NCBI RefSeq assembly: GCF_024713945.1
Contig: NC_134680.1
Location: forward strand, 1,760,001 to 1,824,000
DNA length: 64,000 nt
Reading direction: 5' to 3'
DNA from: Dermatophagoides farinae
Lineage: Eukaryota; Arthropoda; Arachnida; Sarcoptiformes; Pyroglyphidae
The translations under genes were made by a program, and so were the position numbers. Each line of letters starts with the position of its first letter. Positions within the stretch are counted from its first letter, which is position 1. The notes under the pieces were generated by a model. The model worked only from the letters and a program-made list of their open reading frames with translations, did no database searches and had not been told where the DNA came from. This document shows, piece after piece, positions 34,005 through 47,542 of the stretch.

Positions 34005-37000
34005 TTTAGCCACCAAAATAAAAAATTCAATATTCTCGGATGAATTTAATGTATATTTGGAATTGAAAATCTTGATAATAATTGAATTAAATAGGGAAAA
34101 AAATCAGATCAAAATAACCATCAATCAAACAAATGTACGTGCTAAAGACGCGCTAAAAAAAATCTTTGTTTTGGTCACATGTTTGAGTGATTGGTTGAGC
34201 GGTCTAATCATAAAAGACATAACGCTATTTACACATGCAAATGTATCTGAGATACAAAAATAAAGGCGCGATAATTTGAAAAAAAAATTGCTGCTGATTT
34301 TCATATTCTGCGAAAGGAAAAAAAATTTCACCATTGAATTATTCTCGTGGGTATTTCTTCTAAACAAACAAACAAACAAACAAACAAAATTCAGCATTAT
34401 TTGTTACATGCAAATAACGAAAAAAACAACAGCTAAAATTTGTAACTTTTTTCAAATTTGTTCATCATGAATTCCAATAATAATAATAATAATAACAATA
34501 ACAACAACAGATTCATAGTGTGACACATTGATTCCAGAATATAATGCGTGCAACAATGACAATAACAAAAGAAAAAAAAAGTGGATGAACAACCAGGCAG
34601 ACAGTGAGTATCAGTGAGAAAAAAAAAGACGAACAAGACAAATTGGCATAATGTTTTTTTTGTTTCCTTCCACGGTTTCATAGAATCCAATTGGATCGAT
34701 TTATTTTTCCTCACTTCCAGTTTTCATTCTTGTTTTTTTACGTTGTTTCCTCTCTCTCTCTCTCTCTCTCTCTATGTGTGTGTGTGTATGAAGGGGGAAG
34801 TATTTTATTGATGTCGATTTTTCTCCGTTCATTTTATGTGTATATACAGTGTTTGAAGTCAATTTTTCTCGTTGTGTCGGTAGATTTAGTTTCGCTGTAT
34901 ATGTGTATCTGTGTGTCGATGTCGGTATTTCGATGCTTGAATGGATTCGGCAAATCGTTCAAAAAAAAAAAATTTTTTTCTTCTCTCCTGGATTTTTATA
35001 TTTCTTTTGATTTTTTCTTCTGGTTTGTCTTAGTATCATGTACAATGATCGGTTTTTTTCTATGAATTATAATAATAATAATAATCAGCATCATATAACA
35101 AGCATTGTGTTTTTTTTCTGGCTAGAAAAAAAAACTTTTTTCTTCATAGGAAAGAATCTCTTCGTTTTTGGTTATTTGGTATGTCTAAGTGACCCCACAT
35201 CACACCACACCATTATACATGAATGATAATAGTCATGCAATGTGTTCATTCATACACACATACACACACACACAAACACAAAGATGAGGGAAGTATGAAC
35301 TAAAAATCAAATCAAACCAGAGAAGCCGGATATAAAAAATTTATTTAAATCATATCGGTATTTATGACAAAAATTGTTGTTGATGATGTTGTTGTTGTTG
35401 TGGTTCAACAAAAATATTCATCAAATTGATGTCATTCTTTTATATCTTGATATCGTTTACTAGTCCATAGTTATTTCATTCTAATGCATCTATCTATATA
35501 TATATATTCAAAGTTTCGCATCATTGAAGAATATGATCGTTTATTTATTCACTATTCAAATTTCATCATTTTCAATTTCTGGACATTCAAAAGTTTATTT
35601 TTGGACCATTCTTTGTTGTTGTTGTCGCTATTGCTACAAATGATGATGTATGTGATTCTGTATGTTATTATTATTATCATTATTATTACTGTTACTCTGT
35701 CATTTTTTTTTTTTTTTTTGGTTCGTGATATTCCGGAATAGTGGAAAATCTGAATGAAAAAAAAATGTTAAGAAAAATGATTCATCTAATAGGTTATGAT
35801 TTGTGCTAGCAGCCGATTCTGCCGCTTAGTGTGACATTATTTTTTTTCAAGAATAAAAAATAATTTGAATACATAGGCCATCTATAATATAGATTTTCTC
35901 TATTTTTTTTTTTGGTTCTAAATTTTGCATTTATTTGGTGTACAATGAATTTTTATACATGAGTGAGAGAAAGAGAAAGCTATGGTTAAAAATTCTATGT
36001 ATTCAAGTATTGCCACTTATCAATGAGTGTGTGTGTGTGTGTGTGTGTGTTTAAAATGTATGAAAATGATCATTATTATTATTGAACTAAAGCTCTAGGA
36101 ATAAGATATTCACATCTGAGATCAAATTCCAAATGATACATTTTTTTCGAAACTATACCATAGTTATAGGGGACTTGAAAAAAAGCATCATCAGCATCAC
36201 AATGATCATCAGATGATCATAGTTGATGGTGTCATGATTTTTTTTTCAAACAAACCAAAAGAATCATATAAGAAAAATGTGTCATACAATCGGCAAAACG
36301 GTATTGAAAGCCATTTATTATTATTGAAAAAAAGGGACAAATTTAGACCAACCAACTATCAATTATTATCATCATCATCATCAACTAATATTATACACAC
36401 ACATTATAATCATCATCATCATCAAATGCTCAAAAACATACCATCATTATGAATATCCAATAAACGATCATCGAGTATAATATAACAAACAGATTCTATT
36501 TTTTCCATATATAGAATATCTTGAAAAAAGCGCCCTTCACATGTAAGTGTGTGTGTGTTTGTGTGTGTAATTTTCTATTCTTGCGTAAATTATTATTAGA
36601 TTCTGATTCAAGAATTCTAGTTTTGTATCATCATCATCATTATTAATGTTATTGTTGTTAGATTGTGTGTGAGTGTGTGTATGTGTTTAAGTTGCAAAAA
36701 AAAAATTTCACATTACACACATCAACCGTCAATTTTTTTCCACTTTTTTTTTGTTTTTATTCAACTGAATGATGATGGTTTCATCATATATATCGGATTT
36801 AAAACGATATTTTTTGTTCAAAAAAATTTTTTTTAATACATGTCAGTCATTCTCACACATACATTATTATTCACTGAATGAGTCCGAATTGAAATTCAAA
36901 GGAATTTTTTCTTTTTTTTTTTTGCAAATTTTTTTTTCTGCCAACGATTGCATCAAATGCTGTGCAAATTGCAAATATTGCATGTTATTCTTCAAGAAAA

Positions 37001-40000
37001 AATATATATGAAATGAAATGGATGAAAGGTTTGAGAAAAAAAAGTAATGAAAAAAAAAGAAGAATAAAGAGAAAAAAAAAATCTTTTTCCAATGTTGAAC
37101 TTTGTTGAACAAAACAAAACAAAGCAAAAAAAAAAAGCTTAGACAAATATATAAAAAGGTTTTTTTCTGGTTCTTTCTGGTTTTTTTTGTGGAAATAAAA
37201 ATAGATATATTTATTTCATTTTTCTATTTATCAAACAGTAAAAAAAAACGGGTTACTCTATTTTATTTTTGATTTTTTTTCCGGCGAAATGGATGTTGAA
37301 TTGTAGTGGTGGTTGGTTTTTTTTTGCAAACACTCACCTACAAATGATATTCAACCCATTATTTCCGGTGTGGTTGTGTGTTTCACTATGTTTCAATATA
37401 AAATGATTATAAACAAAAGTTTCATGTGAACACACGCACGTAGACCGATATAAACAATTTATTATTATCATTTATGCTATATGGGTCAATGATGCTCATC
37501 ATATGTTTGATGAATAGTTAATTTATATAAATGTACACACGAACAACAAATATACGAATTTTGAATAAAAATAAGTAAGTAATGATTATATTGAAAAACT
37601 AAACCAAACAGAAAAACAGATCATCATCATCATCATCATAATCATTTCAAAAACATTTATAGAGAAAAGGTTAAAGAACAATGTTTGAATATCAATTTTA
37701 TTCCATTGAATTCAATCAAACAATATGAAAAAAAAACAAGATAAAATTACAATGTTTATCGACAGATGATGATGAATAATTACAATTTCTTTGAATGTTT
37801 TTTTCTCTAGTCATTGCTAGCTAGATTGTTACGAGAAACAAGAAGAAGAAAAATAACAATGGCTAAAGTGGAGATGAAAAAAAAATGGAGAATACATGAT
37901 CATCATCATTATATTAAGTTATGATTATGATTATAATAATAATATATATAACAACAATTGTTCATGTTCATTTTATATGATGATGATTTGGATAGAATCG
38001 ATGGGAAAAAAAAGAAAACCTTGATGAATAGATAATAGATGCACATATCCTGCGTTTTATATTTTTGTCCAATCCAATATATGTATGAATGTAATGGAAT
38101 AAAAATGCAATGAAATGAAATGAAATGGATGATGATGATTTTATTTCTTTTCTTATTATTTTTCCCATCTATTGCTTTTTGTTGTTGTTGATTCCAAACT
38201 TCCGTTCAAATCAAAACTCATAATAATACTGATAGTAATGTATATTGAATGGAAAATGATTGTAAAGATGGATGAATGAAGAGCAAATGAAACAAATAGA
38301 GACAACCTTTCATTTTCTCTCATACTATTCCATCATCATCATCATCATCATCATCGTGTTGTTGTTGTTGTTGTTGTTGTTATCGTTCAGATATAAACAA
38401 AAAATGATTGAGAAAAAAATATATTGATGTGTTTTTATCGATATTTGATTCACTATTATTATTATTAATTCATGAATAACTTGTGTTTTAAGTTTTTTTT
38501 CTCTTTCTCTCTCAAATTCTGTGTCTGCTTCTGTGCTTGCTTGTGTGTGTGTGTGTGCATCGGTGTATAGAGAATGGTTTCAATTCAAAATTCTCAAACA
38601 CTGATTTCATATTGAAAAGAAAAAAAAAGAAAATTAACATCACTTATGGCCAATAACAATATATATCACACACTCAAATATCGATGATGGAATTGGAATG
38701 ATGGAATTTCAAATGAAATTTTTTCAATCTCTCTATTGCCCTTTCATTACATTGCATTTCGATGCACAAATAGTGGTGGAAAATGCAATGTGTATAAAGT
38801 GTATGGGGTTTTTTTCTGGTTCCTTTACTAGTGTTGTTGAGTATCAATTTGATTTATGTCAGTCAAAAAAATTTTTTCAGAAGCTCCTGACCTACACACA
38901 CACACACACTCAACATCATTTTGATTTCGAATCAAATTCTTTATGCTTATTTTTTAGAAAAAAACACTATGCGAATCAGTTTTTTAAATTTCACAAAAAA
39001 TTTTTTTTCCTTTTTCTCGATTTAAAATTGAATTGGAAAAGTCAGACAGAAAAGCAAAAATATATTAAAACAACACGAATAATATGATATGACATTTGAT
39101 TTTTTTTTTTGGTTTGGTTTGGTTTGAATCATTTTTGAAAAAAAAGGAATTTGCCATTTGATGATTCATTTGAAATTTGAATGTAATTTATTTCTTATCG
39201 AATTGGAAAATATCACTAGCACACACACACACACACACCCAAATACAGTATAGAATAGACATGATTATTTTAGTGGTCTTTTTGATCATTCATGATTCCT
39301 GATGATGATGATGTTTGATGAGTTGGCCCATTTTCAATGTCTGGAATAAATTCACACACAAAAAAATGGCCAAAGTTATAGCTAGTTTATATCAGTAAAT
39401 TGAACTACTATATTGAAATAACAGTCAGATAGTTTTAGATTTGCTGACTTCAATTTCTTCAACAGACAGATTCAATGATTCAGTTTTGTTACTATATTCA
39501 TATGTGTGTGTGTGTGTGTGTGTGTTGAGAATTTTAACTTGTTTTTTTTCTATCTATCTATCTTTTATTCTTTCAATCATCTTGTCGTTGATACTGTCGG
39601 TTGTGTTGTTTTGTTTTATTTTTTTATTTTTTTTTTGTTCTGTTAATGCCAAGTCATTTTATTTATAAGAAAGTGTGCGTTTGTATAAGTAAAAACAAAA
39701 AGGAATATTCATTCATGATGTATGTAAATATAGATTGCTTTTTTTCGGCTGGATTTATATGGAAAACAAAAAATTCTTTGGGAGTCTTGATCTTTAAATT
39801 TTTTCTCCTCTTGCCTTCCATTGTGTGACCATTTCAACAAGAAAAAAGATTGGTGAATTTAAAATTCAGAAAAAAAAATTGAAAATATGGATTGAGCTGT
39901 TGTTGTTGTTGTTGAAGGAGAATAAATAAAGAATAAATTGCAGAAAAAGGAATTCTGGATTTTTTTCTGTTTGTATCATAAAATGATATATATAGCCACT

Positions 40001-40936
40001 TATTAAATTCTATTCACAGCCATTTTTATATTTTTTTCTTTCTTTTTTTCACAAGATTTAAAAGAGATTCTTTCAAAAAAAAAATTCTGCATTCTGGAAT
40101 AATTGCGTCAGTCAAACAACGACAGCAGCAGCAACGATAGGAATTTTTGTTTTCTTTGAAAATTTTTTTTTGTTTTTGTTTTTGTTGTTTTGGTTCTCAA
40201 GAATCCTTTCTGATTTGATTGTAAACACAAGTGATTGGTTATGTTTTTGTGTGTGTGACGAATTCAAGTATTCTGAGTTTAATCAGCGAATGAAATTTTG
40301 TTGTTGTTGTTTTTCTCTATTTGATTTTGTAATCAAATAATTGAAGAAAAAACACAGAATTAAAGGCTAAAAGAAAAATTTTGTGATGAAAATAATTTCT
40401 ACCAGTCAGAACAAATCAAATCAAATCAATTAGAATTGGAAATCTGGAAAGGAAAAAAAGGTCAATTATCAGTTGAGATTGAAATTTGGGCTTTTCTTTC
40501 CATGAATCAAAGTTTTTTTCTTTTTCAAATCTAAAAATTCGAAAGGAAACTCAATTAATTAGAAATGTAATAATGACAGTGTTTTAATCTTTGAAGTTTA
40601 AGTTTTTTTTTTCACCAGTTTGAAGATTTTGTGCTTAATTAAAGAAGAGGAAAAAAAATACGAATATCACAATCATATCGAACTGATTTTCTATTGATAA
40701 TTATTTCTCGATTAACTTAATCAGCTGAAAATTGATTTTCAAATCATATGAAACAGTAATTTATCATTATTATGAAAAAAAGGAATCATTCATCATAATC
40801 ATGCAAAGAGTTGTTGTTGTCAGTTGTCAGTTGTAGTTGATTTTTGATACAAAAAAATAGCATCATGTTTTATATACAAACATTCATAGGATTTACTTTG
40901 TTGTCATAAGGTTTTAGGAAGCAAATTCGATCATTA

Positions 40937-40972
<36 letters not shown>

Positions 40973-41934
40973 GAGAATTTTACACTTTTCTACATGAATT
41001 TTAATGAAAGAATAAAAAGTTGCTAATGACAGTATGTACTAAAGTAGTAACGAACAAACAAATAAAAAATAATGAATTAAAAACAATGTTGTTGATTTTT
41101 AAATGTAAATATTTTTTGTTTGAAATATTTAATGCGACTACTATTTCGTTGCAAAACTTTTCCATGTATTTTTCTCTTTTTTTTTATTTTTCAAATAAAT
41201 TAATATTGGGCACACACCCACTCGCGTGGATTATTCAAATGACTAAAATGGCTGGATAACAATGTTTAATGAATTCATATATGAAATTCAATCGACATTT
41301 TCAAATTTGATAATGAAACTTTTTACCACAAAAAAAAAATTTATTTTTTGTTAACCTGATCTTTTCTGGATTTTTGTCAAAGTGAACAGATGATGACAAG
41401 GAAAAAACTTTTCCATTGCTGAGAAATTTTTTTTTTCAAATCCCAAAAAAGTGTATCACATTGATAGAAAATAAATTTTTGGTAATTTTACTTTTTTGTG
41501 AAATGGAAATTTCTAAATGTTTAATGGGAAATGAAATTGAATGAAAATAATCCAGCCATCTGATTATCTTTTGATAATTTCATTGGAATTTTGTGTGTGG
41601 GTGCAATTTTTGCCAAAATTATAAAATGGTTCAACAAGACATAAAGTGTTTTTTTTGTGGTGGTGTTGAAACAATTCATTCAAATTTGATCCATTTCGAT
41701 CGATCAATCTCGATCGATCGATATTAATCCTTAATTAATGGATGTGATGGTAATAGATCCATTTGGTTAAATGAGAAAAATTATTTTTGTTGCTGTTATC
41801 GTTATCGTTTCAACGTGTTTTTTTTATAATCATTTTCGGTATGTATGTGCAAATTTTTTTTTTTTTTTTTGGTATCTAGCTGCTGATTGAAACAGTGTTG
41901 ACAACAACATGTTTTATTTGTATATTTTGTTTAG
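34005..41934. other. Gene-poor stretch upstream of the coiled-coil gene
   Basis: AT-rich DNA with (CT)n at about 34750-34773, (GT)n at about 36027-36051 and 40941-40968, (ATC)n and (GTT)n tracts. Presumably holds the promoter of the minus-strand coiled-coil gene near 34005-34200, but no core element could be assigned. Confidence 0.5.
38698..39087 (+). CDS. Unidentified 129-codon open frame
   Basis: Starts ATG ATG GAA TTT CAA. The first 60 codons are of mixed composition (LYCPFITLHFDAQIVVENAM, CIKCMGFFSGSF) with a CxxC. It then crosses a (CA)n tract read as THTHT, and ends Lys/Phe-rich. The second half looks compositional. No family recognised and no clear splice sites. It may be chance. Confidence 0.18.
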   Translation: MMEFQMKFFQSLYCPFITLHFDAQIVVENAMCIKCMGFFSGSFTSVVEYQFDLCQSKKFFQKLLTYTHTHTQHHFDFESNSLCLFFRKKHYANQFFKFHKKFFFLFLDLKLNWKSQTEKQKYIKTTRII

Positions 41935-42005
41935 TTATTGTTGATCAATCGGTATGTTTTGATTGAAAAACCAGCAGCAGCAGCAGCAGCCAGACAACCA
42001 GCCGG
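41935..42005 (+). CDS. Candidate internal exon with polyAla
   Basis: The acceptor TTTGTATATTTTGTTTAG is followed by 71 bp open in phase 0, reading LLLINRYVLIEKPAAAAAAR and QPA, then GG|GTAAAA (phase 2). Both splice signals are good and the GC rise is confined to this piece. No partner exon was located. In another frame the same (CAG)n reads as polyGln. Confidence 0.3.
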
Positions 42006-42357
42006 GTAAAACTGAATTTTTTTTTGTTGTTTTCTCTTTGTTTGTGTTTAACGCTTTTTTTTACCGTATATATGAGCTCATCAATCAAAATCCATCATCA
42101 TTGGATGGTCGTTACATATGTTTTTTTTTTGTCTTGTTTTATTTTGCAAATATATATATATTCTTATTGTTTTGCATCTTACAATAACAATAACATTAAC
42201 AACAATGACGCATATTTGAATGAATGTGAAACATATATTTTATCTTTTTCCTTTTCCACCGCCACTGCTTTATTTATATAACATTTTTCGGTTACAATTT
42301 TTTTCTCTCTTTTTTTCTGGTAAACCATATGAAGCATGAAATTAATAATAATTAATG

Positions 42358-42393
<36 letters not shown>

Positions 42394-42741
42394 AAACAAA
42401 ACAATTACTTCAAGCCGAAGGGAAAGAAAAGTGAAAAAAACACACAAAATGTGTGTATGTGTGTGTGTTTAGATGTTGTAAGAATATTTTCTTATGAAAA
42501 GTAGCATATTATTTCAAATATATCATACAGTATGTATGTCTAAGTGTCCCAAAGGATACACAAATTATGAGGATGATGAAGGCCATTGATTAATTAATCT
42601 TAACCAAAAAAAAAAAAAAAAAAAAAAGAAAAAGACAATTTTTGTTCCTGGTTTTATGAGAAAAAGAAATTCTGGATTCTTTTTTTTGGAGATTTAAAAA
42701 AAGAAAGAACTAGATTTTAAAGCTTTTTTTCGTATTTATCT

Positions 42742-43110
42742 TCAAAACCTTTGCGTATGTTTTTTTAGGATTGTTTTTAAAAACAAAAAACAAACATCGA
42801 CCCAATGTGGATGATTATCTATTCTGACTTGGTTGTCATTCATGTCAACAACAACGGCAAGATAACCACTATAGCTATTAAAAACCAGGGACATACAAGA
42901 ATCCCTGCTGCTTATTATGCAACCGTTTACAATACAGAATCCTAATTTAGAGCAAATGAGATTAATTAAATTATTATTCAAAAAAAAAATCATGCCAAGT
43001 TTTTTTTCGAGGTTTTTTTTATTTAGAAAAAAAATGACAATGGATAATGATAACCGATAATCAAAAATGATGATCACAGATATATCAATGATGATGTAAG
43101 CAATTTGCAT
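42742..43110 (-). CDS. Unidentified 122-codon open frame over a GC-raised island
   Basis: ATG CAA ATT GCT at 43110 opens a frame to TGA at 42742. The N-terminal half is hydrophobic with a Lys/Asn-rich break. The second half (about 42783-42950) is complex and not repeat-derived: LGFCIVNGCIISSRDSCMSL, VFNSYSGYLAVVVDMNDNQV, DNHPHWVDV. The plus strand of the same island is open too, reading DPMWMIIYSDLVVIHVNNNG and KITTIAIKNQGHTRIPAAYY. One of the two may be a real or decayed coding fragment. Family not recognised. Confidence 0.3.
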   Translation of the reverse strand: MQIAYIIIDISVIIIFDYRLSLSIVIFFLNKKNLEKKLGMIFFLNNNLINLICSKLGFCIVNGCIISSRDSCMSLVFNSYSGYLAVVVDMNDNQVRIDNHPHWVDVCFLFLKTILKKHTQRF

Positions 43111-46100
43111 GAAATTATGATTATTATTGAATAATAATTACGGGAAAAAAATGTAGTTTGATAATTTGTTAGCATCAAAAACATTGTGTTTGTGAATAGA
43201 TGTCGATTAATCGATTATCACAATTTTTTATCCATTGTAATATATATATATACATTACAAATACCAGTACGTTCATTTATTCATTCAGATCTAGCTAATC
43301 TCAGAAATATATGTGGTTGTAATATTTTTTCACAACAACATCAATAATGATGATGGTGTTATCAACTTTTTTTAACTTCCTCTTGTATCTTGATCATATA
43401 ATTTATGTCGTTGTTGTTGTTGTTGTTGTTATTGTTATTTTTATTATTATTATAGATTATTTGTAAAAAGATTGAATGCAAGAGAAAATTTTCAAATTGA
43501 CAACCTAAAAAAAAAAATAAAAACAAGAAAATTATTGGTCCTTTATATATGTTTTTTCCCCCCCACCCACTACTTTCTCTCGTCTATCATATATATCAGG
43601 CCATCTATTTCATTTTCATCGTGGATCATCATCATCATCATCATCGAATGGAAAATGATGGCTCATATTGTTCGGTTGGTCGGTCGGTCGATCGGTCGTT
43701 TTTAGCACTATTTTTTTTCCTGTTTTTCACTTTCTTATATATGGCTCCATTCAATTCTCTATTTATTTGGCCATTTATCTTTAAGAAATAAACATGAATT
43801 TCTTGTATGTGTCTCATTTTAGCGTTTAAATCTATTCGTTTTTTTTCATTTTTGGATGACCAAAAAAAAACACGAAAGTGGCCGAAAAAAAAATACCAAA
43901 ACCAAAAAAAAAAAAATTATTTTTGCCACAAAATAAAAAACAAACATTGAAACCTAGGATATCTAATAGTTCCATAATAATAATAATAATAACAAAGAAT
44001 ATGTGAAGAAAAAATTTTCCACTCATCATCATGATATTGAATATATATAAAGTTTCACATGGCAAGAAACAAAACAAAACAAAAAACAAAATAAAAAATA
44101 TTAAAAACTGTATATCATGTATGATTCGAGGGATTGGGCTTGTTTTATATTTTCTGTTTTTATTTTTTGGCCAATACAATAATATCGAAACAACAACCAA
44201 ACAAGATGTGGTAATATTGATGTGATAACAACCAAAAAAAAAAAAAAAAATCTTAATATCATCCATTGGGTATCATCATTGAATCGGATGATTGTGATTG
44301 TAAAAAAAAACAACAACAACAAACAAGCGTGACTGGCGGCCACGAATAAAAATATCCGTGAAAATAAAAATTGGAAAATGTGTCTTTCAATAAATTTGTT
44401 TATGATATGTGTGCATGTGTGTATGTTGTTTGTGATGATGATGGCTGGCTGGCTGACCATTATTATTATTATTACTATTACCACAAACAAAATAACTCAC
44501 AACAAAGTGAAGAACGCAAATGATTATTGACAACCATGTTTTTCAAATGTTAAAATGACGTGATACATTTTACAATCATTTTTGGATAAAATGAATCAAA
44601 AAAAAAAAATTCTAGATTCTTCGTGACGAAGAAACTATCGAAAAAAAATCATTACTTCCATCATCATCATCAGATGAAAATTCAAAAATTTCGATTAAAG
44701 AATTTCCATTTTTTCCCGTTAGAAAAACAAAAGCTTAAATGGAAAAAATTTACTCTTTTTCCATTTTATTATTTGATAAGTTTGAATATGTTTAAAATTA
44801 AGAATTGCATTTGTTCTCACACAAATACACACTATGAGATGATTCCAAGAATTTTTTTTTCTTTTCAAAAGTGCCAAAATCGTCATTTTTTGAAAAAAAG
44901 AGAGATAAAAACTCATTTTTCATATGATTTGCTTGAGAAAAAAGTATCATCATCATCATCATCATCAAAAGATTTGTCTTGGTGATAGACACACTGAATG
45001 TGATAAAACCGGAATGAATACATGATTCTTCAAAAAGCCGAAAAGATATATATTTTTTTTATATTTTCAAAAAACTTCTTCAAGCAAATAATATAAAAGA
45101 AATGGCGCCAATGAATGGAATGTGAATAGCCAAAACAAATGAGAATGAAAACATTTTACCCTTAACTTGTTTTTTCTACAGAAAAAATATACCATAAGTG
45201 TGTGTGTTTGGTTATGTGAATTCTGGTTTTAGATTCAGCTCAAACTCGAATGAGAAATCGACTGTTCCGTTGGAGAAAAAAAAACCAGGGACGCCGACGA
45301 AATGAAATCCAAGTGTGTGTGTGTGTGTGTGTGCATGTATGTATGTGCTGTATGCCTGCCAGCCAGTCATTCAATAAACATGCAATGTGGATCCATACAG
45401 TATTCATTCTGACACCAGACATGAGTGTAGAACAACACAAAACATTTGATGATCATTTTTTTTCGGGTTATTTTCATTGTTGATAATGTGCAATATTTGA
45501 TGATCTTTGTATTTGTCTATGATTCGTGGTTCTGTGATTTTCTGGATTGGACTTGAATTTTTTTCTTTTTGCTCTTCATCATCGAGTGAATATAAACTCA
45601 ACAAAAACAACAAAATTCTGGTCAATGTGCGCAATGTCCACTATCTAATAATAATAGTAGTTTGTTTAAAATCTGGCTTAAAAAAAGAAGAAAATTCTCT
45701 AGTTTTATTTTTGACAAAAAAGAAAGGGTTGTGTCACAAATTCTTTTGTTCATTGCTTACTGTGTATTGTGTGTCATAATAGTTAATAAAATGTCTAACA
45801 AAAACTCAAAAACAAAGATCTTTTCAATTTTTATTCAAAACTAAAAAAGTAGCCACATCATAATCAGCATCATTAACTTCAATCCTGTGTGTGTTTGTTT
45901 GTGTGTGTTTGGTGATGTTTGTTTGTTCATTTATTCATTCAATGTCACCAACCTTTATAAATGATACAATATAAAACAGTTTAAGAATAAAGTTTAGTTA
46001 TTTTATTCTTTACAAAGCAAATTATTATTTTTTATTCGTTGAATAATGTTGTAAATTGCTCATTTTTAACCTATTTCAATTTTTTTTATTTATTTATAAA

Positions 46101-47507
46101 TCGACTGACGTTTTTCCATTGTTCTATCTTTGTTTTTGTGTATTTGTGTTTGAACAAAAAAATCGTTAACAACAATAACAACAACAAAAGCAACAGAAAA
46201 TTTGAAACAATGACTAAACATTAAATAAATTGATATATTCTGGTAAGATGATTTGGCAAAATGTAACATTATTCTGTATGTACATGTTGGTTGATGTTAT
46301 TTTAGCTATTTATTGTTATTGTTCAATTCCAATTGTTAATCATTAACAATTTTCAGACAAACAAATATAAATGTTGTCTATTTTGAAATCGATATCAAAT
46401 GATAATCATCATAATAATTGTAATGAATTGACTGACGCCCCATATCATCACTATCAGAATGACAATCATATATAAATTATTATTGTAAAAATAAAGTATC
46501 CGGTCATCATTATCATCACCACCAATTAGCTACAAAAAAATCAATGCTGATGTCAAAGTTTTTTTCTATTTAGCTAAAGCTAAATGAAACGTTTTTGAAA
46601 GGAAAAGAAAAAAACCCTCCAATCGAATGATTTTGTCATTTTGGATGCTTTGTGGTTGTCAGAAAAATGAACAAGAGAAAAAAGTTTTTTTTTCAGACCG
46701 CATTATATCTATGTTCTGTTTTTTTTCAAAGTTTTGTGCTTTTTTTTTTTGGTCAGTCTGTGTGGTCAATATGACAAGAAAAAACAATACACACCTCAGG
46801 GAATTTAGTGTGAATTACCCAAACAATAACTAAAATGACAATGTTGTGGTTATGGTATGAAAATTGGAATTTTATTTTTTATTTTCACTTGTGTTCATTT
46901 TTTGGCTCCGTATCCGTTTATCATTGGTCATTTTTGTTTTTTTTTTTTTGTTTGTTTGTTCTCCTGAATTAAATTTCGATACTTATTCTGGTGTTCTGGG
47001 GAAAAAAATGTTACTCAATTTTATTCGAATTCGAACATTCGTTCATTGTTGGATCAATTTTTGGTATTTGTAATTCCGTTTGTTTTTTTTTTTTTTTTTT
47101 TTGTTGTTTATATTTTCGATGAATTTCCCATTAAACAAAATGATTCAGGAATTAAAAAAAAAGAAAAAAAAACGACAAGCCAAACAAAAAAAAATTGATT
47201 TAGTAATTACCCGAAAACAGGCAAAGTATTTCACTATATTAGCATTTTTTTGCAATGATAATCTGTAAATCCAAACAACAACAAAAAAAATACGAAGAAT
47301 TATGACAGTGAAGCCAACATTCAAGGATCCAACAACAATTGTATGTGTATGTTTGTGATTTTCATTTTTTTTTCTCACATCCATTATAAAAAATATGAAA
47401 ATGAATGTATGAAAAAAATATATAATAATCAGAAAAATATGACAATATTGTTTTTCATTAAATGAATGAATAGCAATTTAGCTTTTACATATTAGATTAG
47501 GTAGGTT

Positions 47508-47542
<35 letters not shown>

